Shown in pieces: positions 47,798 to 56,213 of a stretch of 64,000 bases of DNA. The stretch's first letter is position 1, and each line of letters begins with the position of its first letter. Source of the DNA: Rheinheimera pacifica (GTDB taxonomy: Bacteria > Pseudomonadota > Gammaproteobacteria > Enterobacterales > Alteromonadaceae); contig NZ_JANUEM010000011.1 of the NCBI RefSeq assembly GCF_024809855.1, forward strand, positions 96,830-160,829, read 5' to 3'. The notes under the pieces are model-generated. The model was not told the DNA's origin and made no database searches. It was given only the letters and a program-made list of their open reading frames with translations. The position numbers and the translations under genes were made by a program.

Positions 47798-48346
47798 ATG
47801 CGCCAACAAATTTTGGATGCCGCACTGCAACTGGCGGCAACAACCGGCTGGGAGCAGTTAACCTTACAACAGATAGCCATCGCCATGCAGATACAACTGG
47901 CAGATATCTATCAGCATTACCGGACCAAAGATGATTTGGTTGATGCCTGGTTTGACCGCGCAGATACCGCCATGCTAAGTATGCCGATAAGTGCTGATTT
48001 ACCTGCCAGCACCAGATTGCAACAGGCCATGCAGCAGTGGCTGGCGGCGCTTTCGCCTTGCCATAAAGTCACCGGGCAAATGCTGTTGTATAAGCTGGAA
48101 CCCGGCCATATTCATCTGCAACTGGGTGGTCTTTTGCGCATCAGCCGCACAGTGCAGTGGCTGCGGGAAGCAGCCGGTTTAACGGCCAGTGGCGTAGCAA
48201 GAATTGGCCAGGAGCTGGCATTAAGCAGCATGTTTGTAGCGGTATTTATTTACTGGCTAAATGATAACTCAGCCGGGCAGCAGCACAGCCTGAATTTACT
48301 GCAGCGTAAACTACATTGGGGCGACAACCTGCAGCTATGGCGCTAG
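47798..48346 (+). CDS. TetR-family transcriptional regulator
   Basis: A 182-residue TetR-type regulator: N-terminal helix-turn-helix (MRQQILDAALQLAATTGWEQL, then LQQIAIAMQIQLADIYQHYRTKDDLVDAWF) and a helical ligand domain, somewhat like COQ9-type TetR proteins. The target is unknown; no operator dyad is obvious. Its stop overlaps by 4 bases (CTAG) the stop of the convergent membrane gene. Confidence 0.88.
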   Translation: MRQQILDAALQLAATTGWEQLTLQQIAIAMQIQLADIYQHYRTKDDLVDAWFDRADTAMLSMPISADLPASTRLQQAMQQWLAALSPCHKVTGQMLLYKLEPGHIHLQLGGLLRISRTVQWLREAAGLTASGVARIGQELALSSMFVAVFIYWLNDNSAGQQHSLNLLQRKLHWGDNLQLWR

Positions 48347-49593
48347 CTGTCGCACAGCTGCTGGTGCAGTGCTTTTAACGTTTTAATATCTTCGCTGTAG
48401 GCCATTGCATGTTCAGCCCGGGCCAGCGCCGCTGCAGAATGGCGCAGCGTATGCGGGCGAAACTCTGCACGCTGCCCGGCCAGTGCCAGCAGGCTTTTTT
48501 GCAGGCGAATTTGCACTTCCAGCATAGCGGCGCCATCACGGGCGATTGGGGTGTAAAAATCATCAAATAAACAGGTTAATGACAACGATAGCACTGATAC
48601 CTGCGGATACTGTATCGTTGCTTTATCAATTGATGGTACTTGCCAGTTACTTAATACCCGCATACCACGGCCAATAATTTCGATGGCAGTACCGGGATCA
48701 TTAATCGCTGGTGATAAGGCTTTAGAGGCAATTTCAGCCAGTACCAGCAAACCAAAACGCGGGTCCTGATCAAAAGTGCGGTAATTACTGATACAAAACG
48801 CATCCAGCGGCACCGAGCTGGTATCTGCCGGTGCCGGGCTTAGCCACAGCAATGGCCGGCAAGGCTCAACAAATACACCGGGGCGCACAGCCACATAGGC
48901 ATGGCAGTTATTTTCTGTTGCCCAGCTATTAATGGATTTAATATCAATATGTTGTAAATATCCGATGGTATTTGTCAGCACTGGCTTGGCATCTTTGGGG
49001 ATCTGCTGCAAACTTTGCAGCGGCTGGGCCTCCAGCCAGGGGTATTTATTGTGCCGTTTTAATGCCGCATAAGCCTGATCTTCCACTTTACCTGCGGTTT
49101 CTCCTACTCTGCCAAGGCTGGACAAATGGCTGATCCAAATCAGGATCATCACAACAATCAGTACAATGACCAAAATGGTAGCAAGAAACAACACCACCCG
49201 GCCACGTTGATTGTACACTTCGGTATTAAGCAGAATAATGCTGACAATACTAAACAAAAACGAACCAACAAAAGTTGCCAGTGCATTTTGTGTAGTGCTG
49301 TCTTCCATTAACAAACGGGTCGCACGCGGCGACACATTAGTGGTAGATGCACTATAGGCCGCCACCATCACACTGAGTGAGAAGGTGGTAACCGTAAGCA
49401 TACTGGAGGCCAGTATATTAAGGATATTCTCAGCAGCACCGGCACCGATAATGTCCGACAGCGCTTCCGGTATATGATCCTGCACCAGCACAGCAACTAA
49501 TGCTGAAAACAATGCCAGCACAGCAAAAGCCACCGTGCGTACCCACAACTTGCGGCCCAACTGCACTAATTGCCAGCCCAACTTCGACACCAT
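48343..49593 (-). CDS. DUF2254 membrane protein
   Basis: A 416-residue predicted inner-membrane protein with four helices (about residues 20-37, 58-85, 100-122, 130-152) and a cytoplasmic C-terminal domain. The motif SPRATRLLMEDSTTQNALATFVGSF, followed by LLWLSPAP and the later segment LAEIASKALSPAINDPGTAIEII, identifies the DUF2254 family. Unknown function; transport or channel activity has been suggested by its topology only. Confidence 0.9.
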   Translation of the reverse strand: MVSKLGWQLVQLGRKLWVRTVAFAVLALFSALVAVLVQDHIPEALSDIIGAGAAENILNILASSMLTVTTFSLSVMVAAYSASTTNVSPRATRLLMEDSTTQNALATFVGSFLFSIVSIILLNTEVYNQRGRVVLFLATILVIVLIVVMILIWISHLSSLGRVGETAGKVEDQAYAALKRHNKYPWLEAQPLQSLQQIPKDAKPVLTNTIGYLQHIDIKSINSWATENNCHAYVAVRPGVFVEPCRPLLWLSPAPADTSSVPLDAFCISNYRTFDQDPRFGLLVLAEIASKALSPAINDPGTAIEIIGRGMRVLSNWQVPSIDKATIQYPQVSVLSLSLTCLFDDFYTPIARDGAAMLEVQIRLQKSLLALAGQRAEFRPHTLRHSAAALARAEHAMAYSEDIKTLKALHQQLCDS

Positions 49594-49641
49594 AATTCAG
49601 CCCTGTTGCTTATTTTATACTTGTCACCAGCAATGCGTTTA

Positions 49642-49684
49642 ACAAAACCACAAAGGCACCCGCAGCAAACTGCCTGCAGGTGCC
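49642..49684 (-). terminator. Terminator of the M28 peptidase gene
   Basis: On the minus strand GGCACCTGCAG pairs with CTGCGGGTGCC (49655-49684, 11 bp with a wobble pair), followed by TTTGTGGTTTTG. Confidence 0.7.
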
Positions 49685-49691
49685 ATTAGCA

Positions 49692-51374
49692 CTATTGCTG
49701 CTGTAAAGAAGCATCACGCACGGCGCGGAATTCTTTACCCTGATACCAGTTTGGCCAGCTATCGCTGTTAGCCAGCTCGTGCCCTACCTGATAGTACAGG
49801 TGTAAATCCTGCTGCGCGCCACGTAAATCCCAGTTGGGGTCAAACTCATCATTTACTTTGTGGTAGTAGTCACGCACATAAATACGCCGCTGCTCCAGGC
49901 CCCAGTCTTTACCGTGAATAAAACTGTCAACGCCGCCACGGGCATACAACATAGGTACGCCTTTTTTTGCCAGGTTAAAGTGGTCTGAGCGGTAGTAAAA
50001 ACCATCCTGCGGTGTCGGTTCAGGCGCTATATAGCGATTTTGCGCTTTGGCGTATTTTTCCAGTATTGGTTCCAGCTCTGAGCTGCCATAGCCAAACACC
50101 ATAACATCACGCATCGGGCCGTATACGTTAATCACGTCCATATTAATACCGGCTACGGTTTTATCTAAAGCAAATAACGGATTGTTCGCATACCAGGCAG
50201 AACCCAGTAAGCCGCGCTCTTCTACCGTTACGGCTAAAAATGCCACCGAGCGCTTTGGCGCCGGGCTGGCTTTAAACTGCTCAGCCAGTGCCAGTAAAGC
50301 GGCAACACCACCGGCATTATCCTGGGCACCGTTAAACACTTTGTCATCCGGGCGGCTGAAATCCAGGCCAAAGTGATCCCAGTGCGCCATATAAATAATA
50401 GCTTCATCGGGCTTTTCACTGCCTTCAATATAACCAATAACATTGCTGGAGCTAAGCTCACGCAAATTATTACTAATACTGACCGCCGCTTTGGCATTAA
50501 GCGCTACCGGCTTAAAATCTTTGCTCAGCGCCTGCTGACGCAGTTGCTCCAGTGAAGTGCCATTGGCAGCAAACAGTTTTTCGGCGGCATCCAGCGACAA
50601 CCAGCCTTCTACTTCAGTTTTGTGCAGGTTTTTATTGTTGTTAGCCAGCTCAAACCGGATTGGCGAGGTGCCCGCTACCACATTCCAGCCATAGCTGGCG
50701 GCATCGGTTTCGTGCACTATCAGCGCCATAGCCGCGCCCTGGCGGGCGGCTTCTTCGTATTTGTAGGTCCAGCGGCCGTAGTATGTCATGGCATTGCCGG
50801 TAAACAGCTGTGGGTCCTGGGTGGCGTAACCGGGGTCGTTTACCAGTATTACTACGGTTTTACCTTTTACATCCAAACCAGCGTAGTCATTCCAGTTATA
50901 TTCCGGTGCTACTATGCCATAACCAACAAATACCACGTCGCTGTCGGCAACATCAATTTGCCCCAGCATTCGGGTAGACCAGGCCATCATATCGGTTTTA
51001 TAGGTAAGTTTAGTGCTGGCGCCGTTGTTATCAGTTAGTGTTAATGCCGATACTTTAACCGGATCTATCTGCACTACCGGTACACTCTGGCGATAGCTGT
51101 CGCCGCTGTATGGCATTAAGCCAATACGGGCGTACTGCTGCTCCAGATACTGTACAGTGAGCTCTTCACCTTTAGTTGCCGGGGCACGGCCCTGCATTTC
51201 ATCTGAAGCAATTTTTTCAAAATAGGTAGCAAAATTGGCGTTAAAACTGGTTTGCAGCAGAGGTTGTGTTTCTTGTGGTGCAGGCGGTGGCGGCGTATTC
51301 TGTTTTGAACACGACGCCACTAACAGGCTGGCGCTAACTGCCGCTACCAGCAAAGGGCTAAACTGAAGTGTCAT
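49692..51374 (-). CDS. Secreted M28-family aminopeptidase lipoprotein
   Basis: A 560-residue lipoprotein: lipobox VASC near residue 22 and a Pro-rich linker, then a PA domain insert (about residues 140-270) and the M28 di-zinc peptidase domain. Zinc ligands and catalytic residues are IYMAHWDHFGLD, NGAQDNAGGVAALL, TVEERGLLGSAWY, INMDVINVYG and RSDHFNLAKKGVP. It trims N-terminal residues from peptides, probably at the cell surface. It has an AAGGAA ribosome-binding site. Confidence 0.94.
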   Translation of the reverse strand: MTLQFSPLLVAAVSASLLVASCSKQNTPPPPAPQETQPLLQTSFNANFATYFEKIASDEMQGRAPATKGEELTVQYLEQQYARIGLMPYSGDSYRQSVPVVQIDPVKVSALTLTDNNGASTKLTYKTDMMAWSTRMLGQIDVADSDVVFVGYGIVAPEYNWNDYAGLDVKGKTVVILVNDPGYATQDPQLFTGNAMTYYGRWTYKYEEAARQGAAMALIVHETDAASYGWNVVAGTSPIRFELANNNKNLHKTEVEGWLSLDAAEKLFAANGTSLEQLRQQALSKDFKPVALNAKAAVSISNNLRELSSSNVIGYIEGSEKPDEAIIYMAHWDHFGLDFSRPDDKVFNGAQDNAGGVAALLALAEQFKASPAPKRSVAFLAVTVEERGLLGSAWYANNPLFALDKTVAGINMDVINVYGPMRDVMVFGYGSSELEPILEKYAKAQNRYIAPEPTPQDGFYYRSDHFNLAKKGVPMLYARGGVDSFIHGKDWGLEQRRIYVRDYYHKVNDEFDPNWDLRGAQQDLHLYYQVGHELANSDSWPNWYQGKEFRAVRDASLQQQ

Positions 51375-51459
51375 CAGGTTTCCTTATACAGCTAAAATGA
51401 AGGCTTACCTTAGCCTATTACCGGCCCGGACACGACAGCATTGAGACAAACAGCCCGGA

Positions 51460-52188
51460 TCAGGGCTTAAGTTTGTAAATTACATTCACTGATTTTTCTA
51501 ACTGAATATGCTTTGGCACGATTAAGTTACTGTTGCTACTTTCAGCCATATCGGCTTTGCGCATAGCGCCATAGCTGACCGAGCCGCCACCGAAACCAAA
51601 ATCACCAGCCATGGCGCCCCAGCCTGATGCTTCGCTGATAGCAAATACAGAACTGATTTTAACGCCTTGTGCTGCGGCTAAACTGTTAGCCCGGCGGCGG
51701 GCATCAGCACCGGCTTTTTCGCTTAACTGCTGCTCGTATTGCTCACGCTGGCTGCTGTCAAAACTGCCGCTTATTGAAAAAATTTGCGGCTGTTTGAACA
51801 GGTAATCCATTACCGCAACATAATTGGTTAGCTCATTTAGCGTTACCATAATAGGTTGGCTGGCTTCGTAACCGGTAATAGCTCTGTTGTTGTAGTCTTT
51901 AAACAAGGCTTCTTTATTAATCTGGGCGGCATCAATATCGGCCTCGGTAATGCCCTGCTGCGCCAGAAACTGCATTAATTCGCGCCCCTGCTTATACACT
52001 GCTTCGGTTGCAGCATCGGCTTTGTCTGCCGTTTGGCGGATCACAAACTGAATACGGGCTTTGTCGGGTGCAACTTCAAGTTTGGCGGCACCGGTAACAT
52101 TAATAAACGGAAAATCCGGCAGCGGGCTGGCCTGCACGGCGCCGCTAAGGGTTAATGCCAAAGCTGTGGTAATAGTGGCTAATTTCAT
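51460..52188 (-). CDS. SIMPL-domain (DUF541) periplasmic protein
   Basis: A 242-residue secreted protein with a signal peptide (cleavage after VQA, residue 20) and a SIMPL/DUF541 domain like E. coli YggE: INVTGAAKLEVAPDKARIQFVI, QGITEADIDAAQI, then ADARRRANSLAAAQGVKI. YggE-like proteins reduce oxidative stress effects and can form large assemblies. Glycine-rich segment near residue 195. It has a CAGGAG ribosome-binding site and is divergent from the M1 peptidase gene. Confidence 0.92.
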   Translation of the reverse strand: MKLATITTALALTLSGAVQASPLPDFPFINVTGAAKLEVAPDKARIQFVIRQTADKADAATEAVYKQGRELMQFLAQQGITEADIDAAQINKEALFKDYNNRAITGYEASQPIMVTLNELTNYVAVMDYLFKQPQIFSISGSFDSSQREQYEQQLSEKAGADARRRANSLAAAQGVKISSVFAISEASGWGAMAGDFGFGGGSVSYGAMRKADMAESSNSNLIVPKHIQLEKSVNVIYKLKP

Positions 52189-52319
52189 CTGAAACTCCTG
52201 TGGTGTTTAACGCGCATTACAGCAAAACAGCGCGGCTTAAGTTGTTACTATTTGTAGAGTTGTATTTGGCCTGAGTTTGCCTTTACACTCTGCCTTCTTT
52301 CGCTTTTAAGGAAACCCCC

Positions 52320-54176
52320 ATGTCTGCACGCCTGCTTACCCTTAGCACTGCTTTTTTATGCAGCAGCTACGCTTTTACCGCTACCAGTGCAATGGCTGCT
52401 ACCGACGCCTATACCTATGCCAACGTTGATGCGGTAACAGTAAAGCATCTGCATCTGGATTTAGCCGTGAACTTTGAGCAAAAAGCCTTAACCGGCTTTG
52501 CCGATTTACAACTTAACTGGCTCAACAACAATAGCAACACGGTGTATCTGGACACCCGCGATCTGGTTATAGACCGCATTTACGCTAAACGTGCCGACGG
52601 TAACTGGCAAAAAGTGCCTTTTACGCTGGGGCAGCGCGATGCCGTACTGGGCAGCAAACTTACGGTAAAGCCAGCCTTTCAGGCACAAACATTACGTATT
52701 TACTATAGCTCTACCGATAAAGCCTCGGGCCTGCAGTGGTTAACGCCGGAGCAAACCGCCGGTAAAACCACGCCCTTTATGTTTAGCCAAAACCAGGCTA
52801 TTCATGCCCGCAGCTGGATCCCGATTCAGGACACACCGGCCGTGCGCATGACATACAGCGCCCGCATTCAAACCCGTGACGATGTGTTGGCTATTATGAG
52901 TGCCAATAATGAACCGGGCATGATTCGCGATGGCGATTACCAGTTTGTTATGCCCAAGGCTATTCCGGCATATTTAATTGCCATTGCCGCCGGTGATTTA
53001 CAATTTAAAGCCATGAGTGAGCAAACCGGCGTTTATGCCGAACCTTATATTCTGCAGGCATCAGCAGAAGAATTTGCCAGTACCCAGGCCATGATAGATG
53101 CCACCGAACAGCTGTATGGTGCTTACCGCTGGGGCCGCTACGACTTACTGATATTACCGCCCAGCTTCCCGTTTGGCGGCATGGAAAACCCGGTACTAAG
53201 CTTTATTACCCCCACCGTAGTAGCCGGTGATGGCAGCCTGGTAAATTTAATTGCCCACGAGCTGGCGCACTCCTGGTCGGGTAACCTGGTAACTAACGCC
53301 AGCTGGCGTGATTTATGGCTGAACGAAGGTTTTACCTCCTATGTTGAAAACCGCATTATGGAGCAGGTATTCGGCGTTGATCGCGCCATTATGGAACAAG
53401 CCTTGTCGGTACAGAGTTTAAAAGAAGAACTGGCAGAACTACCCGCTAACGACAGCATTTTGTATATCGACCTTAACGGCCGTGATCCGGACGACGCCTT
53501 TAGCGGCGTGCCGTACACCAAAGGCCAGTTGTTTTTAATGTACCTGGAGCAAAAGTTTGGCCGCGATAAGTTCGACCCGTTCGTGCGGCAATACTTTGAC
53601 GACCACGCCTTTCAAAGCCTGGATACCGGGCGCTTTGTTAAATATTTAAATACGCATTTATTGCAAAAATACCCCGGCATAGTATCCCTGGATGAAGCAA
53701 AAACCTGGATCTATCAACCGGGCTTACCTGAGGGTACGCCGCAACCGCAGTCTGATGCATTTAATCAGGTACAACAACATGCCGATAACTGGCTCGCCGG
53801 TAATAGTGAACTAAGCAGCCTGCCCACCGATAACTGGACAGTACACGAATGGCTGTATTTTATTAATAATCTGCCACTGGCCATAACGCCGGAGCAAATG
53901 GCCGAGCTAGACGCCACCTACAGCCTGACGCAATCGGGCAATAGTGAAATAGCCCATGCCTGGTATTTGCTGGCACTTAAAACCGGTTATCAGGAAATTG
54001 CTGCCCCGCTGGAGCAATATCTGATTAATATCGGCAGACGCAAGCTTATTATCCCGCTGTACCGCCAACTGGCATCTACGCCAGAGGGCCTGGCCTTTGC
54101 CCGTGCCGTCTATGAAAAAGCACGCCCGGGTTATCACCCGCTGGCACAGGGTACAGTAGATGAAATACTGAAGTAA
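52320..54176 (+). CDS. M1-family aminopeptidase (LTA4-hydrolase-like)
   Basis: A 618-residue M1 metallopeptidase with a signal peptide (cleavage after AMA near residue 25). The exopeptidase GGMENPVL motif lies near residue 286 and the zinc site [10 protein letters not shown] near residue 313, with the third ligand in [10 protein letters not shown]. The C-terminal helical domain fits the leukotriene A4 hydrolase/aminopeptidase B subfamily. It cleaves N-terminal residues from peptides in the periplasm. It has an AAGGAAA ribosome-binding site and a terminator downstream. Confidence 0.95.
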   Translation: MSARLLTLSTAFLCSSYAFTATSAMAATDAYTYANVDAVTVKHLHLDLAVNFEQKALTGFADLQLNWLNNNSNTVYLDTRDLVIDRIYAKRADGNWQKVPFTLGQRDAVLGSKLTVKPAFQAQTLRIYYSSTDKASGLQWLTPEQTAGKTTPFMFSQNQAIHARSWIPIQDTPAVRMTYSARIQTRDDVLAIMSANNEPGMIRDGDYQFVMPKAIPAYLIAIAAGDLQFKAMSEQTGVYAEPYILQASAEEFASTQAMIDATEQLYGAYRWGRYDLLILPPSFPFGGMENPVLSFITPTVVAGDGSLVNLIAHELAHSWSGNLVTNASWRDLWLNEGFTSYVENRIMEQVFGVDRAIMEQALSVQSLKEELAELPANDSILYIDLNGRDPDDAFSGVPYTKGQLFLMYLEQKFGRDKFDPFVRQYFDDHAFQSLDTGRFVKYLNTHLLQKYPGIVSLDEAKTWIYQPGLPEGTPQPQSDAFNQVQQHADNWLAGNSELSSLPTDNWTVHEWLYFINNLPLAITPEQMAELDATYSLTQSGNSEIAHAWYLLALKTGYQEIAAPLEQYLINIGRRKLIIPLYRQLASTPEGLAFARAVYEKARPGYHPLAQGTVDEILK

Positions 54177-54193
54177 CACGGCAACCGCCCGCT

Positions 54194-54236
54194 ACACCGG
54201 TGCCGCACTGAACTGCCGCACCGGTGTTATATTTTC
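54194..54236. terminator. Bidirectional terminator between M1 peptidase and LysR genes
   Basis: ACACCGGTGC (54194-54203) and GCACCGGTGT (54218-54227), perfect 10-bp stem with a 14-base loop, followed by TATATTTTC. The right arm ends on the LysR stop codon. Confidence 0.75.
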
Positions 54237-55159
54237 AGCTTGTCTAACAACCAGTCTGCTTCAATGCAATCAGGCAAATGCGCGGCAATAAACTGCGTTA
54301 GCGACTGCGCCGCATAAGATAAGCGTTTACCGGCATTACGTACCAGATACCAATGGCTGTTCAGCGGAAAGCCCGCCACATCCAGCACGGCCAGTTTTTC
54401 CCGCCCTTCCAGCAGGGTATGGCCGGAAATAACCGACAAGCCCATCCCCGCCGCCACACTTAAACGGATAGCTTCGTTGCTTTCAATTTGCATACTATGG
54501 CTAAGCTGTATGCCCTGGCTGCTTAGCCAGGCTTCAAACATCATCCTTGTGGCACTGCCGGGTTCGCGCAGTAAAAACCGCTCTTGTTTCAGCTGTGCAA
54601 AACTCAGTTGCTGCCGCTCCACTGCCCAGTGATCTGAAGGCGCTATAAGCTGCAACGGGTTTTTCACTATTGGCGTTGCCAGTACATGCTCGCCACCCGG
54701 CGGATGGCTAAACAGGTATATATCGTCTTGCTGCTGTTCAAAGCGGCTTAAAATCTGCGCACGGTTTCCGATATGCAGGGTAACTTCAATCTGCGGAAAA
54801 CGCCGGTAAAACGGCGCCAGAATACGCGGCATTAAATACTGCGCGGTATTAACCACCGCTATACTTAAACTGCCGCGCCGGCCCTGGTTAAGCTCATTTA
54901 ACTCGCTGTTTAAATCATCAAACCGGCTTAATACATCGCAGGCCGCCTGGTATAACGCCAGGCCGGCAGCAGTAGGCTGCAGGCCGCTATTGCTGTTTAG
55001 TAATAACGGTTCTTTTACCACCTCTGACAACTTTTTCAGCTGCAGCGATACCGTAGGCTGGGTTAAATGTAATTCACGGGCAGCCGCCGAAATACCACCT
55101 GCCTGTACCACTTTAATATACACCTGTAATAGCCGGAAACTGAGTTGCCTTACGTCCAT
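54227..55159 (-). CDS. LysR-family regulator (CbbR/CmpR-like)
   Basis: A 310-residue LysR regulator: HTH (LLQVYIKVVQAGGISAAARE, then LHLTQPTVSLQLKKLSEVV) and a type-2 periplasmic-binding-like effector domain with SLSIAVVNTAQYLMPRIL and VAAGMGLSVIS. The gene is divergent from an SbtA-type transporter, an arrangement matching CmpR/CbbR control of bicarbonate uptake. The family assignment rests on context as well as sequence. A 24-bp palindrome sits 18 bases upstream of its start. Confidence 0.92.
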   Translation of the reverse strand: MDVRQLSFRLLQVYIKVVQAGGISAAARELHLTQPTVSLQLKKLSEVVKEPLLLNSNSGLQPTAAGLALYQAACDVLSRFDDLNSELNELNQGRRGSLSIAVVNTAQYLMPRILAPFYRRFPQIEVTLHIGNRAQILSRFEQQQDDIYLFSHPPGGEHVLATPIVKNPLQLIAPSDHWAVERQQLSFAQLKQERFLLREPGSATRMMFEAWLSSQGIQLSHSMQIESNEAIRLSVAAGMGLSVISGHTLLEGREKLAVLDVAGFPLNSHWYLVRNAGKRLSYAAQSLTQFIAAHLPDCIEADWLLDKLKI

Positions 55160-55177
55160 GCTGCTGTGCCCACCGCA

Positions 55178-55201
55178 ATATATAGATAATTATCTATATA
55201 T
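55178..55201. promoter_or_regulatory. 24-bp perfect palindromic operator
   Basis: ATATATAGATAA (55178-55189) directly followed by its reverse complement TTATCTATATAT (55190-55201). It lies 18 bases from the LysR start and 76 from sbtA, and includes a T-N11-A LysR-type core. The LysR protein is the likely binder. Confidence 0.7.
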
Positions 55202-55277
55202 CATAATTAAACTATTAATTAGTCAATATAGTTTTTTTTCGGCAAACTGCGCCCGTTTGTTTTAAAGGAGCACTGCC

Positions 55278-56213
55278 ATGCCTGATGTTGTTATTGCGTT
55301 TTTTGCCCTGGGCCTGTTGGCCGGGTTGGTAAAATCGGATTTAAAAGTGCCGCTGCCAATCTACGAAACCCTGTCGATTTTATTGATGCTAACCCTGGGG
55401 TTAAAAGGCGGTATGGCGCTACATGGCGTACCGCTACGGCCAATATTGCCTGAGCTTGGTTTAATTGCCGCCACCGGCGTGGCACTGCCGCTATTGTTGT
55501 ATCCGTTGCTGCGCAAACTGGTGCGCCTCAGTAGTGCCAATGCGGCCAGCGTAGCGGCGCACTATGGCTCAGTCAGTGCAGGCACCTTTGCCGTAGTCAT
55601 GGCTATGGCGATGCAACATAACTTGCCTATGCAGCCACAAACCACCTTATATCTGGTGCTGCTGGAGCTACCGGCCATTGTTACCATGCTGTGGTTATAC
55701 CGTTATGTTAACGGCAGTAAAGCCAGCTCACTGGCAATATTGCATGAGGCGCTTACCAGCCGTGGCGTATTGCTGCTGGGCGGCGGCTTGCTAATTGGCT
55801 GGCTGTATGGCCACGACGGCTTAGCCAACATTACCCCGGTACTACTGGGCGGTTTTAACACCTTGCTGGCGTTGTTTTTGCTAGAGATGGGCCTGTGCAC
55901 GGCCAGAGTGTGCGCACCATTGCCGGTTAAGCAATGGCGGCTAATGCTGTTTGCCCTGCTGGCGCCCTTTGTGCTGGCCTGGCTGGGTATTGGCCTGGGC
56001 CTGCTGTTGGGGCTTAGCAGCGGCAGTGTACTGGTGCTGGCGGCATTAATGGCCAGCGCTTCTTATATCGCCGCCCCGGCCGCTATCCGCGCCGCCATAC
56101 CGGATGCCGATATTGGTCTGGCATTGCTGGCGGCACTGGGGCTAACGTTCCCGCTTAACGTGTTAATTGGCCTGCCGCTGTATTTAAGCTGGGTTACAGC
56201 ACTAACAGCTTAA
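55278..56213 (+). CDS. SbtA-like sodium-dependent bicarbonate transporter
   Basis: A 311-residue, roughly ten-helix membrane protein of the SbtA family (Pfam-type sodium-dependent bicarbonate permease). Signatures are LLMLTLGLKGGMALHG near residue 35, the second-half ETSILL-like repeat, and SVAAHYGSVSAGTFAVVMA near residue 93. In cyanobacteria SbtA imports HCO3-. Here there is no visible carboxysome gene, so the role may be anaplerotic bicarbonate supply. It has an AAAGGAG site. Its stop overlaps the copA stop by 4 bases. Confidence 0.88.
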   Translation: MPDVVIAFFALGLLAGLVKSDLKVPLPIYETLSILLMLTLGLKGGMALHGVPLRPILPELGLIAATGVALPLLLYPLLRKLVRLSSANAASVAAHYGSVSAGTFAVVMAMAMQHNLPMQPQTTLYLVLLELPAIVTMLWLYRYVNGSKASSLAILHEALTSRGVLLLGGGLLIGWLYGHDGLANITPVLLGGFNTLLALFLLEMGLCTARVCAPLPVKQWRLMLFALLAPFVLAWLGIGLGLLLGLSSGSVLVLAALMASASYIAAPAAIRAAIPDADIGLALLAALGLTFPLNVLIGLPLYLSWVTALTA

